A stretch of DNA of 64,000 nucleotides, taken from assembly GCF_031119335.1 (NCBI RefSeq), contig NZ_JAVHXT010000002.1, positions 124,001-188,000 on the forward strand, read 5' to 3'. How positions within the stretch are numbered: position 1 is the stretch's first letter; each line of letters begins with the position of its first letter. This document shows, piece after piece, positions 26,464-34,958 of the stretch. The notes beneath the pieces are model-generated. The model was not told the DNA's origin, ran no database searches, and was given only the letters and a program-made list of their open reading frames with translations. The stretch is from Pedobacter sp. Its GTDB lineage: Bacteria; Bacteroidota; Bacteroidia; Sphingobacteriales; Sphingobacteriaceae. The position numbers and the translations under genes were made by a program.

Positions 26464-27777
26464 ATGAAAATCTTACAAACAGTTTCACTATTATTACTAT
26501 TAACAGTAGGTAAAACTTATTCGCAGACAACATTAAAAGAGGAGAGTCACATCATAAGTTCTGGCCATGCCTCCATCACCATTAATGCTAAACGGAATGG
26601 CTCTGCCCTAGAAGTTTGGGTGCAGAACATTAATAATACCAAAACCTACAAAATTTCTTTTACCGCAAACATTAAACTAAGGGGAGACAAAGGAGAGTTT
26701 GTGAAATCAATAAAATACTCTGGCAAAATAGCTCCTAATAAAAAGGATTTTACCATGCCCACATATATCGGCTATGCCAATGCAATTACTTCAACCAGCT
26801 ACAATACCTTAGTAGGCGGTGTTCTAGAAGATTTTAATTGGTCTGAGGTTCCTCAAGCTACCTCAAGCACAAATGTTGGCCAACCAAGCACGGCTATCGC
26901 TTCACCAGCTATAAAAAACACCAACGCTGAACAAACTGTAAGCAAGCCCAACCAGACATCAACGACGACTACGGAGACAACTGCAAATGCACCAGTAGAT
27001 ACTCGATCGGCACAAGAAATGGAACGTCAAAAGAAACAGGCCGAATTGGATAAGACATTACAAGCTATAGAACAAAATCAGAAGAAAATAGCAGAAGACC
27101 AAAGGAAGACGGGACAGGTTGTGGATGCTATTGGCGGTTCTGTAACTGATTTTCTTGCCGCCGAACGCCAGCGCAAGGCCGAAGCTGAAGAAAAAAGATG
27201 GGTGAGCCAACAGCAGAGATCTGCGAAAGCCAAATCATTATGGGACACCTATCATGAAGATGCGCTAAAAGGGGATGAATTTGCTATAGAACAAGTTTAT
27301 AAAGCTTACCGTTTATGGGACAATTACAAAGAGGCTGATAAATTTATAAACGATATGTTTAACAGATATAGAAGCAAATTTGCCACAAAAATTAAAATGG
27401 AAAGAGAAATAAGCATTATGAACAGCGAAATATATGAACAAAAGAAAAACATCCGCCGTTCTTGGTTTCATCCGCTTTTGGGTGCTGGACTTGCCTATGG
27501 GGGGTATAAGCTTGGTGAAAGCATAGATGCCGATGCCAGTTTAGGAGATTCTACACCAGGCGTATGGGTGCAAACAGCCGGAATTTTAGCTGGGGTATAC
27601 TTCGTGGGCAGTGGTTTGGTAAACTTCGCTCGATCTTTTGGTACTGGAAAAAACTCTGATAATTACAAAGATTCCCAAAAACGTTATGAATCCCTAAAAC
27701 AACTAAACGTTAGTGTAACCCCATCTTATAACCCTTTTACCAAAGCACCAATGATGGGTATGAGAATAAATTTTTAG
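26464..27777 (+). CDS. Secreted coiled-coil protein with glycine-rich hydrophobic C-terminal segments
   Basis: 437 residues from the ATG at 26464; this start gives a signal peptide (MKILQTVSLLLLLTVGKTYSQ) and fits the promoter, while the 26404 frame would place extra residues in front. The N-terminal part (about 25-135) is a small beta-rich domain. A low-complexity Thr/Ser/Asn linker follows, then a long charged coiled coil (KKQAELDKTLQAIEQNQKKI onward). Near the C-terminus are two glycine-rich hydrophobic stretches (FHPLLGAGLAYGGYKLG; VWVQTAGILAGVYFVGSGLV). I do not recognise the family. It is probably a periplasmic or envelope-associated protein. Confidence 0.75.
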   Translation: MKILQTVSLLLLLTVGKTYSQTTLKEESHIISSGHASITINAKRNGSALEVWVQNINNTKTYKISFTANIKLRGDKGEFVKSIKYSGKIAPNKKDFTMPTYIGYANAITSTSYNTLVGGVLEDFNWSEVPQATSSTNVGQPSTAIASPAIKNTNAEQTVSKPNQTSTTTTETTANAPVDTRSAQEMERQKKQAELDKTLQAIEQNQKKIAEDQRKTGQVVDAIGGSVTDFLAAERQRKAEAEEKRWVSQQQRSAKAKSLWDTYHEDALKGDEFAIEQVYKAYRLWDNYKEADKFINDMFNRYRSKFATKIKMEREISIMNSEIYEQKKNIRRSWFHPLLGAGLAYGGYKLGESIDADASLGDSTPGVWVQTAGILAGVYFVGSGLVNFARSFGTGKNSDNYKDSQKRYESLKQLNVSVTPSYNPFTKAPMMGMRINF

Positions 27778-27778
27778 C

Positions 27779-28162
27779 CTATTGATTACAAGGCCCCTCT
27801 GGAATGTCTTTCAGAATTTTAAGCACTTTCGTAACTACCATGGTAGAGTCGTAACCACCTGTTACCGTAGAGGTATCTGATTTTACCAAATGCGCTTCTA
27901 CCTCAATGTATACTGGTGTATATGGTTTCTCGAAACCTAGGTTGGTGTATTCTAACTCTAGATTTTTGGCACTGTCTGCAACCCAATATTCGCGGCCTTC
28001 ATCGCAGTCTGTAAATGATTTTACCTCTGGACCAAAGCTATAAAGCCCCTTTAAGGTTACAGATTTACCTTTCGCTTCTTCCGAATCTTTATTGTTGCGG
28101 CATGCCCATAGCAAACTTGCAGCAAACAACAACACACAAACTAAATTTCTATTGGTATACAT
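27779..28162 (-). CDS. Lipoprotein with NlpE C-terminal OB-like domain
   Basis: 127 residues from the ATG at 28162, which gives a lipoprotein signal (VCVLLFAASLLWAC, Cys as +1). The mature part has the pattern SFGPEVKSFTDCDEGREYWV ... PVYIEVEAHLV, similar to the OB-like domain of NlpE-type copper-homeostasis lipoproteins; this assignment is tentative. It starts 4 bp after the FtsX-type permease stop, so the two are cotranscribed. Its 3' end is 1 bp from the convergent coiled-coil gene, with no terminator between. Confidence 0.7.
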   Translation of the reverse strand: MYTNRNLVCVLLFAASLLWACRNNKDSEEAKGKSVTLKGLYSFGPEVKSFTDCDEGREYWVADSAKNLELEYTNLGFEKPYTPVYIEVEAHLVKSDTSTVTGGYDSTMVVTKVLKILKDIPEGPCNQ

Positions 28163-28166
28163 AGGC

Positions 28167-29402
28167 TTAAAGATCATTATTGATACGATCTATCTTTTTA
28201 ACACTTAAATTTGATGCCAAACCCGCAGCTATAAAAGAAAAAAAGCTAACAGTAACAAAAACCAGCACAAAATCTTTCCATTTTAGCGCAATTGGATAAG
28301 CATTGGAGAACATAAAATTGGCATCACCCATTTTTACCCAGCCAAAATGCTGCTGTAACAAGCAAAAAATTAACGCTATTAACACCCCAAAGATACAACC
28401 TGTTAACGTTATCATCATACCTTCGGCTAAAAAAATTCTTCTAATTAATTGTTTTCCAGCACCAAGACTACTCAGCACTGATATATCTTTTTGTTTATCG
28501 ATAACCAACATGGTTAACGAGCCAATGATGTTAAAAATTGCGATGATTAAAATAAAGGTGAGAATGATGTAAACCATCCATTTTTCGGAACCCAAAAGGT
28601 TATACAAAGCTTGGTTTTGCTCGATCCTATTTTTTACTACATAGTTAGTGCCCAAATTTTCGGACATCTCTTGTTTCAGTTTTTCTACATCTACCCCAGG
28701 CTGTACATTAATTTCTATACCCGATACGTTGGTTGGCTCGCCAAGTAGTTCGCGGGCAAAATCTAAAGGAACAATCAAAAGGTTATCGAAATCTTGTTGT
28801 ATCTCAAAAATACCTGCCGGTGATATACTCAACATGGTAAAATCATCCATTGGATTAACAGAACTACCTGTGACACCCTTTTTTGGAGAGTAAATCTGCA
28901 GTTGCTCAAACGGATCGGCAGGGTTAGTATCTAGAAAGGATTGCAAGGCCGAACCTAAAACCGCTTGCGGCTGAGCGATCTTGTTCTCCAAAGCAAAAAC
29001 CCCATCTACCACAATGGTATCTAAGTTTTTATTCTTAAGGAAATCGCTACTTACACCTTTTACAATTGCCGGCGTTTGCTTTTCACCATACCTTACCAAA
29101 GCATTTTCTGCCAGCACCTCGGTAAAGGAATAGATTTTTTCATCTTTCTTTAACTGGTTAAAATAGGCTGTATTTGGATCAAAGGTTTTACCCTGAGCTG
29201 GCGCAACCAGAATTTGCGGGGTAATACTGTTGAACATCTTGAGCACCATTTCCTCAAATCCGTTAAACACCGAGAGAATAATGACCAAAGCCGCACTGCC
29301 CACCATTACGCCCAACATAGAAATTGCCGAAATGATATTAATGGCATTGGTTGATTTCTTTGCAAAAAGATACCTGCGAGCTATGTAAAAGGCGGTGTTC
29401 AC
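28167..29402 (-). CDS. FtsX-like ABC transporter permease (LolC/LolE type)
   Basis: 411 residues: one N-terminal transmembrane helix (STNAINIISAISMLGVMVGSAALVIILSV), a periplasmic MacB_PCD-like domain, and three C-terminal helices (WMVYIILTFILIIAIFNIIG; MMITLTGCIFGVLIALIFCL; FVLVFVTVSFFSFIAAGLAS). The conserved SLTMLVIDKQKDISVLSSLGA motif is typical of LolC/LolE lipoprotein-release permeases. No ATPase gene is adjacent; LolD is probably encoded elsewhere. It is the first gene of an operon with the small lipoprotein, which may be incidental. Confidence 0.9.
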   Translation of the reverse strand: MNTAFYIARRYLFAKKSTNAINIISAISMLGVMVGSAALVIILSVFNGFEEMVLKMFNSITPQILVAPAQGKTFDPNTAYFNQLKKDEKIYSFTEVLAENALVRYGEKQTPAIVKGVSSDFLKNKNLDTIVVDGVFALENKIAQPQAVLGSALQSFLDTNPADPFEQLQIYSPKKGVTGSSVNPMDDFTMLSISPAGIFEIQQDFDNLLIVPLDFARELLGEPTNVSGIEINVQPGVDVEKLKQEMSENLGTNYVVKNRIEQNQALYNLLGSEKWMVYIILTFILIIAIFNIIGSLTMLVIDKQKDISVLSSLGAGKQLIRRIFLAEGMMITLTGCIFGVLIALIFCLLQQHFGWVKMGDANFMFSNAYPIALKWKDFVLVFVTVSFFSFIAAGLASNLSVKKIDRINNDL

Positions 29403-29501
29403 TGCGGGTAAAGATAGGGAAAAAGGCGGAGGGTTTAAAGGTGGAAGATTGTTTGAGAAATTCTAAAACTTTTAAATATGCAACCTTACGACAAGGCTTT
29501 C

Positions 29502-30143
29502 TTATCCCACCAAAAACGGATTATTCACTTTTTCGTAACCAATAGTTGTACTTGGTCCGTGTCCAGGAAAAACCTCACAATCATCTGGCAGAGCAAAAAC
29601 ATTGGTTTTAATGCTTTCTATCAATTGTTGGTGGTTACCTCCAGGTAAGTCTGTGCGACCGATACTACGGAAAAACAGCACATCGCCGCCAATTAGGAAG
29701 TTCTCTTGTTTAGCGTAAAAACACAAATGTGCTGGGGAATGACCTGGCGCAAAAATCAGTTCTAGCTGACTGCTACCAAATGATACTGTGCCTGTTTCTT
29801 CCAAAAATATTTCTGGCTCGGGCGAAACTTCGTACTGGAAGCCCATTTGCGGTGCATAACTTACCACTCGATGCAACAATGGTAATTCTCCTTTATGAAA
29901 CTGCGGCTTTAAACCCCATTGATCGAAAACAAATTTATTACCCAATACATGGTCGATATGACAGTGTGTGTTCAGCAACAAAACAGGTTTCAAGCCCTTT
30001 TCTGTAATGAAATTCACTAACTTATTTTGCTCGTTTCCTTCGTAAATTCCTGGATCTATAATTACGCATTCGCCAGTTTCGTCAAATAAAACATAAGTAT
30101 TTTCTTGGTAAGGATTGAATGTAAAAAACTTTAAACTGATCAT
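29502..30143 (-). CDS. MBL-fold metallo-hydrolase (glyoxalase II-like)
   Basis: 213 residues. The metal-binding motif is THCHIDH, followed by the later metal ligands in APGHSPAHLCFY, GGDVLF and FPGHGPSTTIG. This is the single-domain hydroxyacylglutathione-hydrolase-like group common in Bacteroidota, which lack glutathione in many cases, so the thioester substrate is uncertain. The start MISLKFFTFNPYQENTYVL is family-typical. It is monocistronic; a short palindromic repeat region (about 30190-30232) separates it from gldD. Confidence 0.92.
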   Translation of the reverse strand: MISLKFFTFNPYQENTYVLFDETGECVIIDPGIYEGNEQNKLVNFITEKGLKPVLLLNTHCHIDHVLGNKFVFDQWGLKPQFHKGELPLLHRVVSYAPQMGFQYEVSPEPEIFLEETGTVSFGSSQLELIFAPGHSPAHLCFYAKQENFLIGGDVLFFRSIGRTDLPGGNHQQLIESIKTNVFALPDDCEVFPGHGPSTTIGYEKVNNPFLVG

Positions 30144-30232
30144 TTGAAGTACGATTTTAGATTTACGAATTACGATTTCTTGCTACATACTTTCTCTCCC
30201 TTTTGGGGAGAGATGCCGAAGGCAGAGAGGGG

Positions 30233-30853
30233 CTATTTCTTCCACTGAAAGGTTTCTATCAGCTTGTCTATATCTTGTTTAATAAATTTAACTACGGGTT
30301 GGATGGAATCGTATTGTGGACGTTCATTGAAATACAACGCACCACGCAAATAATGGTTTACGCTATCCGTTAGAAAAAACTGAACTGAAGAAGCAGTATT
30401 TCCAGCGATGCTGTAATAAATGCCATAAACTTTCTTATCAGGATAATTGATGATACGCTGATCGATAGCATCTGCCTTAATAGTATGCTTCATAGCTAAA
30501 CTACGGGCATTCTCGGTCATTTCGTTATAGGTTCTAGGCGAGAAAACATCGTAATAAGTAATATGCAATACACCGTTAAACTGCGTAAAATTCAAATTCT
30601 TCCAGCAAGGTGCAGCATTTTTATCCAAATCATCCGTTAGTTGCGCATAAGTTGGATAGCTAAAGCTATAGGCACATCCATCATTAAAAGATTGATATTT
30701 TTTTTCTGGGAAGTTGATACGAAAATACCCTTTAGGCTTAGGCGTAGCTACTTTCTCGTTGCTGCAGGCCGATAATAGCGCTATGGATAAAATTAAGCAA
30801 AAAATAGTTTTCAGTTTCCAGTTCACAGTGCAACAATAAAACAATTTAACCAT
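30233..30853 (-). CDS. gldD: Gliding motility lipoprotein GldD
   Basis: 206 residues from the ATG at 30853; a GTG at 30826 is a possible alternative and would give a tighter lipoprotein signal. The lipobox is LLSAC within KTIFCLILSIALLSAC. The mature protein matches GldD: PKPKGYFRINFPEKKYQSF, then CAYSFSYPTYAQL, NGVLHITYYDVF and GIYYSIAGNTASSVQFFLTD. GldD is an outer-envelope lipoprotein required for gliding and type IX secretion in Flavobacterium. It follows aroE by 17 bp. Being in the same window as T9SS genes fits, although here it is not in a gld cluster. Confidence 0.92.
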   Translation of the reverse strand: MVKLFYCCTVNWKLKTIFCLILSIALLSACSNEKVATPKPKGYFRINFPEKKYQSFNDGCAYSFSYPTYAQLTDDLDKNAAPCWKNLNFTQFNGVLHITYYDVFSPRTYNEMTENARSLAMKHTIKADAIDQRIINYPDKKVYGIYYSIAGNTASSVQFFLTDSVNHYLRGALYFNERPQYDSIQPVVKFIKQDIDKLIETFQWKK

Positions 30854-30870
30854 ATAGCCATTACTCCCCT

Positions 30871-31644
30871 CTAGAGCCTGTCCCGATAATTCGGGAGGTT
30901 GGAGGTATTCCAAATATCCCAAGAACGCTCTGCTTGTAAATGTAGCATTTCCAAACCATTTTTTATGGCTCCGCCTTGCGCTTTTACTTTGGTTAAAAAA
31001 GCAGTTTCTTCTGGATTGTACACCAAATCGTAAGCTAAATGCTTTTCATTTAAATGCTGATATGGGATTGGAGGAAAAGAATCTACATTAGGAAACATAC
31101 CTAAAGGGGTAGTATTCACTAAAACGGTGTATTCTTCCAAAACTTCTTTGGTTACGCTAGAGTACAATACTGCATTTGGCTGTGCATTTCTAACTACCGA
31201 AATAAAAGGAATGTTCAGTTGATTGAAAACATACTTCACCGCCATTGCAGCGCCACCATCACCAAATATCAAAGCTTTGGTATGATGTGGTTTTAACAAA
31301 GGTTTTAAGGACACTTCAAAACCATAAACATCGGTATTGTAACCTTTCAATACTGGCTTTTCTCCCGACTGATCGATTGATATGCAGTTTACAGCACCAA
31401 TTTTTTCGGCAGCATCATCTAATTCGCTAATGTAAGGCATTACACTTACTTTATGCGGAATAGTCACATTCAAACCGCAAAGCAAGGGGTCTGCCTCAAT
31501 TAAATCGAGTACCTCTTTTGCTTGTGGTATGGGATGAAGTTCGTATTTACAATCTGTAATTTGCTCTTCCTTAAATTTGTCTGCAAAATATTGCTTAGAA
31601 AAAGATGCGGAAAGCGGAAAGCCTATTAAACCAAAAGTTCTCAT
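30871..31644 (-). CDS. aroE: Shikimate dehydrogenase
   Basis: 257 residues from the ATG at 31644 (MRTFGLIGFPLSASFSKQYF). It reduces 3-dehydroshikimate with NADPH in aromatic amino-acid synthesis. Motifs: NVTIPHKVSVMPY with the catalytic lysine, GAVNCI, YNTDVYGFE, the nucleotide-binding FGDGGAA, VNTTPLGMFP and DLVYNPEETAFL. The C-terminal tail (NTSNLPNYRDRL) is encoded by a TCCCGATAATTCGGGA palindrome (30881-30896), a repeat found elsewhere between genes, so the end of the protein has been recoded. It is the first gene of an operon with gldD. Confidence 0.95.
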   Translation of the reverse strand: MRTFGLIGFPLSASFSKQYFADKFKEEQITDCKYELHPIPQAKEVLDLIEADPLLCGLNVTIPHKVSVMPYISELDDAAEKIGAVNCISIDQSGEKPVLKGYNTDVYGFEVSLKPLLKPHHTKALIFGDGGAAMAVKYVFNQLNIPFISVVRNAQPNAVLYSSVTKEVLEEYTVLVNTTPLGMFPNVDSFPPIPYQHLNEKHLAYDLVYNPEETAFLTKVKAQGGAIKNGLEMLHLQAERSWDIWNTSNLPNYRDRL

Positions 31645-31663
31645 ATAGTAAATTAAACATTTA

Positions 31664-31773
31664 GTCATTTCGAAGAAGGAATGACTGAGAAATCTTTATG
31701 TTACAAATCCTCGTAACCTCCGAATGACATTAAGAAAGATTTCTCCATTTCGCTGCGCTCCAGTCGAAATGAC
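31664..31773. repeat. Hairpin repeat of the GTCATTTCGA/AGAAATCT family (degenerate)
   Basis: GTCATTTCGAAGAAGGAATGACTGAGAAATCT at the left and the partner AGATTTCTCCATTTCGCTGCGCTCCAGTCGAAATGAC at the right can pair at their outer parts. It is unframed, unlike the copies at 7628-7776 and 37553-37705. Confidence 0.6.
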
Positions 31774-31796
31774 GGACGGGCAACTATAGTTGTCTG

Positions 31797-32558
31797 TTAT
31801 TTATTTAAAAAATAATCGAAAGTATCGCCGCGTAAGCCCAAACGAATGGTTTCTAAAGGTATCACTTCTGCAGGGGCAATATTACCCAAGTTTACATTCG
31901 TACCAATTAATTTGATAAACCATACTTGTTGCTCTTTTTGTGGAGCCTCCCAAATGATACGCTCATCTGGTATCTGCGTTAAAATTTCGTCTACCAATCC
32001 TTCCCTAACCTCGCCAGTGCCGCGGTAAATACCAACATTTCCGCCTTCTCTTGCTTCAGCTATTACCTTCCAAGATCCAGCTTCAATTTCAGCTTTCATC
32101 AATTGGATCCATTTGTATGGTGCAAAAATCTTTGCAGCGTCCTTAGAGCCAACTTCAGAAATTACAGTAACCTGTTTAGCTAATTTAGCGATATATTCAC
32201 ATTTTTCTTCATGAACAATGTCCATAGAACCATCTGAAACTTCGGCAAATTCCATCCCAAATTCATCTAAAACTCTTTGGTAATCTTCAAACTGATTTCG
32301 GATAGCAAATGCCTCGAACAAAGTACCTCCGAAATAAACCGGAATACCGGCACTACGGTACAAAGCCAATTTTTCCTTCAAATTTGGGGTAACGTAAGAA
32401 GTTGCCCAGCCCAATTTTACAATATCAGTATGTACGCCAGCTACTTCTATAAAATCTTCAACCTGCCTTAAACTTAAGCCTTTGTCCATCACCATAGTTA
32501 ATCCCTTTTGGCGTGGCTTGCTTGTACGTTCAGGAATGTCGTTTAAAGTATAATTCAT
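31797..32558 (-). CDS. Phosphosulfolactate synthase (ComA family)
   Basis: 253 residues, a TIM-barrel family that adds sulfite to phosphoenolpyruvate to make phosphosulfolactate. In methanogens this begins coenzyme M synthesis; in bacteria the product may lead to sulfolactate or other sulfonates. Family motifs: GLTMVMDKGLSLRQVEDF, DIVKLGWATSYV, GIPVYFGGTLFEAF, EVSDGSMDI and the C-terminal NLGNIAPAEVIPLETIRLGLRGDT. No other sulfonate-pathway genes are nearby. A TAnnTTTG promoter lies about 100 bp upstream. The family call is firm; the in vivo product is not known. Confidence 0.9.
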   Translation of the reverse strand: MNYTLNDIPERTSKPRQKGLTMVMDKGLSLRQVEDFIEVAGVHTDIVKLGWATSYVTPNLKEKLALYRSAGIPVYFGGTLFEAFAIRNQFEDYQRVLDEFGMEFAEVSDGSMDIVHEEKCEYIAKLAKQVTVISEVGSKDAAKIFAPYKWIQLMKAEIEAGSWKVIAEAREGGNVGIYRGTGEVREGLVDEILTQIPDERIIWEAPQKEQQVWFIKLIGTNVNLGNIAPAEVIPLETIRLGLRGDTFDYFLNK

Positions 32559-32656
32559 CTAATTTGTTATTGTATCCCATCTAATAGATGGCTCGTTCCC
32601 ATGCAATTGCGAAGTTTTCAATCAAACTAAGCTTTTCGATAGAAAGCATATCGGCG

Positions 32657-32664
32657 CAAAGTTA
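32657..32664 (-). promoter_or_regulatory. Probable promoter of the phosphosulfolactate synthase gene
   Basis: On the minus strand TAACTTTG matches TAnnTTTG exactly and implies a leader of about 90-95 nt. The nearest TTG upstream is at slightly long spacing. Confidence 0.5.
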
Positions 32665-32712
32665 AAAAACTCCGCCTTCTTTTATGCACCAACAAATGTT
32701 AAGTTTTGCTTT

Positions 32713-34116
32713 TTATTTAATGTATTTACTGATTATTGTCACAATTGTGCTGTTATTTGCTAGTTGCGGCAAATATTCGAACAAAATGTAGTGCTTATCT
32801 GGATCAATGGCCAAGGCAGTTTCCAAATAATCTATGCCTTCCTGACCTTTACCTAGCGCAAACATATAGGCAACCATTCTGTAATACAATTCTGCTGCAT
32901 CTGGATTGTTTTTGATGGCATCCAGCATCGTTTCTGACGCTTCTACCAACCTGCCCTGCTCATACAGCACGGTAGAAAAATCTAACCAAGCTTCAACATC
33001 AACCGGATTAAACTCTAGTACCTTGTAATAAGCCTCAATAGATTCGTCTATTTGACCTAATTTGTAATACGAATCTGCTACCGCAAACCAAAAATCAGCA
33101 TTTTCATCATCAAGATCTAAGGCTTTTTTGTAAAAGTGCAACGACTCAAAGTATCTTTCTTCAAAGTTCAAGGTTACGCCAATTCCAAACCAGGCATCAG
33201 CCATTTTAGGATCCATTTTTACAGATTTCTTGTAATAAGATCTTGCTTCGTCCATCTGCTCTAGCTTTTCGTAGCATTCGCCAATGGCACAATAAGTATC
33301 GGCATTAGGCGGTTCGTATTCAAACGTCTGTTTATAAACCTCAATGGCTTCTTCGTATTTGTCTAACTGTACTAAAGCATTTCCTTTGTTGAAATATGCT
33401 GAAGAAAAGTTTTCCTTAATCAAGATGGCGTAATCATAAGCGTCGATAGCCTTTTCATAAAGTTCTAATTTATGATATGAATTTGCCAAATTGTACCAAG
33501 CGGCGTAAGAATAAGGGTCGTTATCAATATATTCTTGATAGAAATGGATACTTTCTTCCTGCTTATCCAAAATATCATAACAAAAGGCCAGCTCGTAAAG
33601 TCCGTCTTTGTTCTCCATGTTTTGTTCTAAGCTGCGCTTGATGTAAACTATTGCATTTTCATAATCGTGCATGTTTTGATACACATAGGCAATCTGCAAT
33701 AAAATTTCGTCGGTGGTTTCTGCTAGTGTAAGCGCCTTTTCATAGTTTTCCAAAGCCTCGGCATGACGATCCATGTTTTGATAGATATTACCTCTTAGCA
33801 CATAGATATCTGCTTCCGAAGCCTCTAACATTTCGGCCTTTTCCAAAGCGGCAAATGCTCTATCTACCTCATTGGTAAACAATAATAGTTGCGCTTGTTT
33901 AATCAAGAAAACCGCAGCATAAGGGTGCTGACTTAATGCAAAATCAATTACTTCCAATGCCTTTACAGGATCGTTCTTTTCTATATAGTTATCTATGATA
34001 TATTCAAAAGCTTGCGCATCAAAAAAATACTGATCCTCGTTACGGATCATCTCTTCATAACGTTCTACAGAATTTTGCGCATCTTCATTAAAATCAAATT
34101 CAAATTCTTCTTCCAT
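32713..34116 (-). CDS. Tetratricopeptide repeat protein
   Basis: 467 residues made almost wholly of TPR units of about 34 residues (for example AYFNKGNALVQLDKYEEAIE and AWFGIGVTLNFEERYFESLH), roughly ten or more. It has an acidic N-terminus (EEEFEFDFNEDAQ) and no signal peptide, so it is cytoplasmic. Such proteins serve as scaffolds; no partner can be named. It stands alone between the phosphosulfolactate synthase gene and a divergent small secreted protein. Confidence 0.93.
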   Translation of the reverse strand: MEEEFEFDFNEDAQNSVERYEEMIRNEDQYFFDAQAFEYIIDNYIEKNDPVKALEVIDFALSQHPYAAVFLIKQAQLLLFTNEVDRAFAALEKAEMLEASEADIYVLRGNIYQNMDRHAEALENYEKALTLAETTDEILLQIAYVYQNMHDYENAIVYIKRSLEQNMENKDGLYELAFCYDILDKQEESIHFYQEYIDNDPYSYAAWYNLANSYHKLELYEKAIDAYDYAILIKENFSSAYFNKGNALVQLDKYEEAIEVYKQTFEYEPPNADTYCAIGECYEKLEQMDEARSYYKKSVKMDPKMADAWFGIGVTLNFEERYFESLHFYKKALDLDDENADFWFAVADSYYKLGQIDESIEAYYKVLEFNPVDVEAWLDFSTVLYEQGRLVEASETMLDAIKNNPDAAELYYRMVAYMFALGKGQEGIDYLETALAIDPDKHYILFEYLPQLANNSTIVTIISKYIK

Positions 34117-34357
34117 GTTTCTGAATATTTAAAAGAACAGCCCTTGTTGCTTAGTTTTACATCATAAGTTTACGTTAATTCTTAAACAAGGCGATAAAAT
34201 AATTATCAACATACACACACTGCACTGTTCAAATGTTTCAAAATAAAAGATTTAGGCAGGTTTGAATGTGGATGCGTTTGCGGCCGCTTGGCAGGGGCTC
34301 TTCTTTACTTATTACAAATTTCGATATATTTAGTTTTAAAAAGGTAACATCAAAGTC

Positions 34358-34819
34358 ATGAATAAACTAAGAATAGGGCTTGCGCTGCTATTTTGCTCAG
34401 TAACTACATTTGCATTTGCGCAAAACAATGAGGAAGAAGCAATCAAAAAGACCATTAACCAATTGTTCGATGGCATGCGAAAATCGGACAGCACACTAGT
34501 AAGAAGTGCTTTTAACCAAGGGGCGATTTTGCAAACCATTGGCAAAACCAAAGAAGGAACTGCCGTTGTTAGAAGTACAGATTTGAATGGTTTCGTTGCA
34601 AGTATTGCAAAACCACATCCAGAAATTCACGACGAAAGAATTGTATTCACGAAGATACTAATCGATGCAAATTTAGCTAGCGTTTGGACAGACTATAAAT
34701 TTTACATTGGAGAAAAGTTTAGCCATTGCGGCGTTAATTCATTTCAGTTGGTTAAAGTTGGTGATGCTTGGAAAATCGTTTATTTGATAGACACCAGAAG
34801 GAAAGAAAATTGCAATTAA
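34358..34819 (+). CDS. Secreted SnoaL/NTF2-like protein
   Basis: 153 residues with a signal peptide (MNKLRIGLALLFCSVTTFAFAQ). The mature part fits the NTF2-like (SnoaL/DUF4440-like) cone fold: EEAIKKTINQLFDGMRKSDS, then SVWTDYKFYIGEKFSHCGVN and SFQLVKVGDAWKIVYLIDTR. Proteins of this type bind or convert small molecules in a hydrophobic pocket; no substrate is evident. It is monocistronic and followed by a palindromic repeat. Confidence 0.87.
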   Translation: MNKLRIGLALLFCSVTTFAFAQNNEEEAIKKTINQLFDGMRKSDSTLVRSAFNQGAILQTIGKTKEGTAVVRSTDLNGFVASIAKPHPEIHDERIVFTKILIDANLASVWTDYKFYIGEKFSHCGVNSFQLVKVGDAWKIVYLIDTRRKENCN

Positions 34820-34824
34820 GATTA

Positions 34825-34884
34825 GCCACATATGCAAAGATGTTTTTGATTTAAAGTTTAAATTGATATCTGTGCATCTGTGGC
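34825..34884. repeat. Hairpin repeat GCCACAnATGCAnAGAT, second copy
   Basis: GCCACATATGCAAAGAT at the left and ATCTGTGCATCTGTGGC at the right pair with two mismatches. It belongs to the same family as 5086-5151. It begins 6 bp after a stop codon and is followed by a run of A, so it could terminate transcription weakly. Confidence 0.6.
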
Positions 34885-34958
34885 AAAAAACATTATAAAC
34901 ACTCTTTTTCAATTTTATTTTTTGTTGATTTGTATATATCCGATTAAAATATAGAAAC

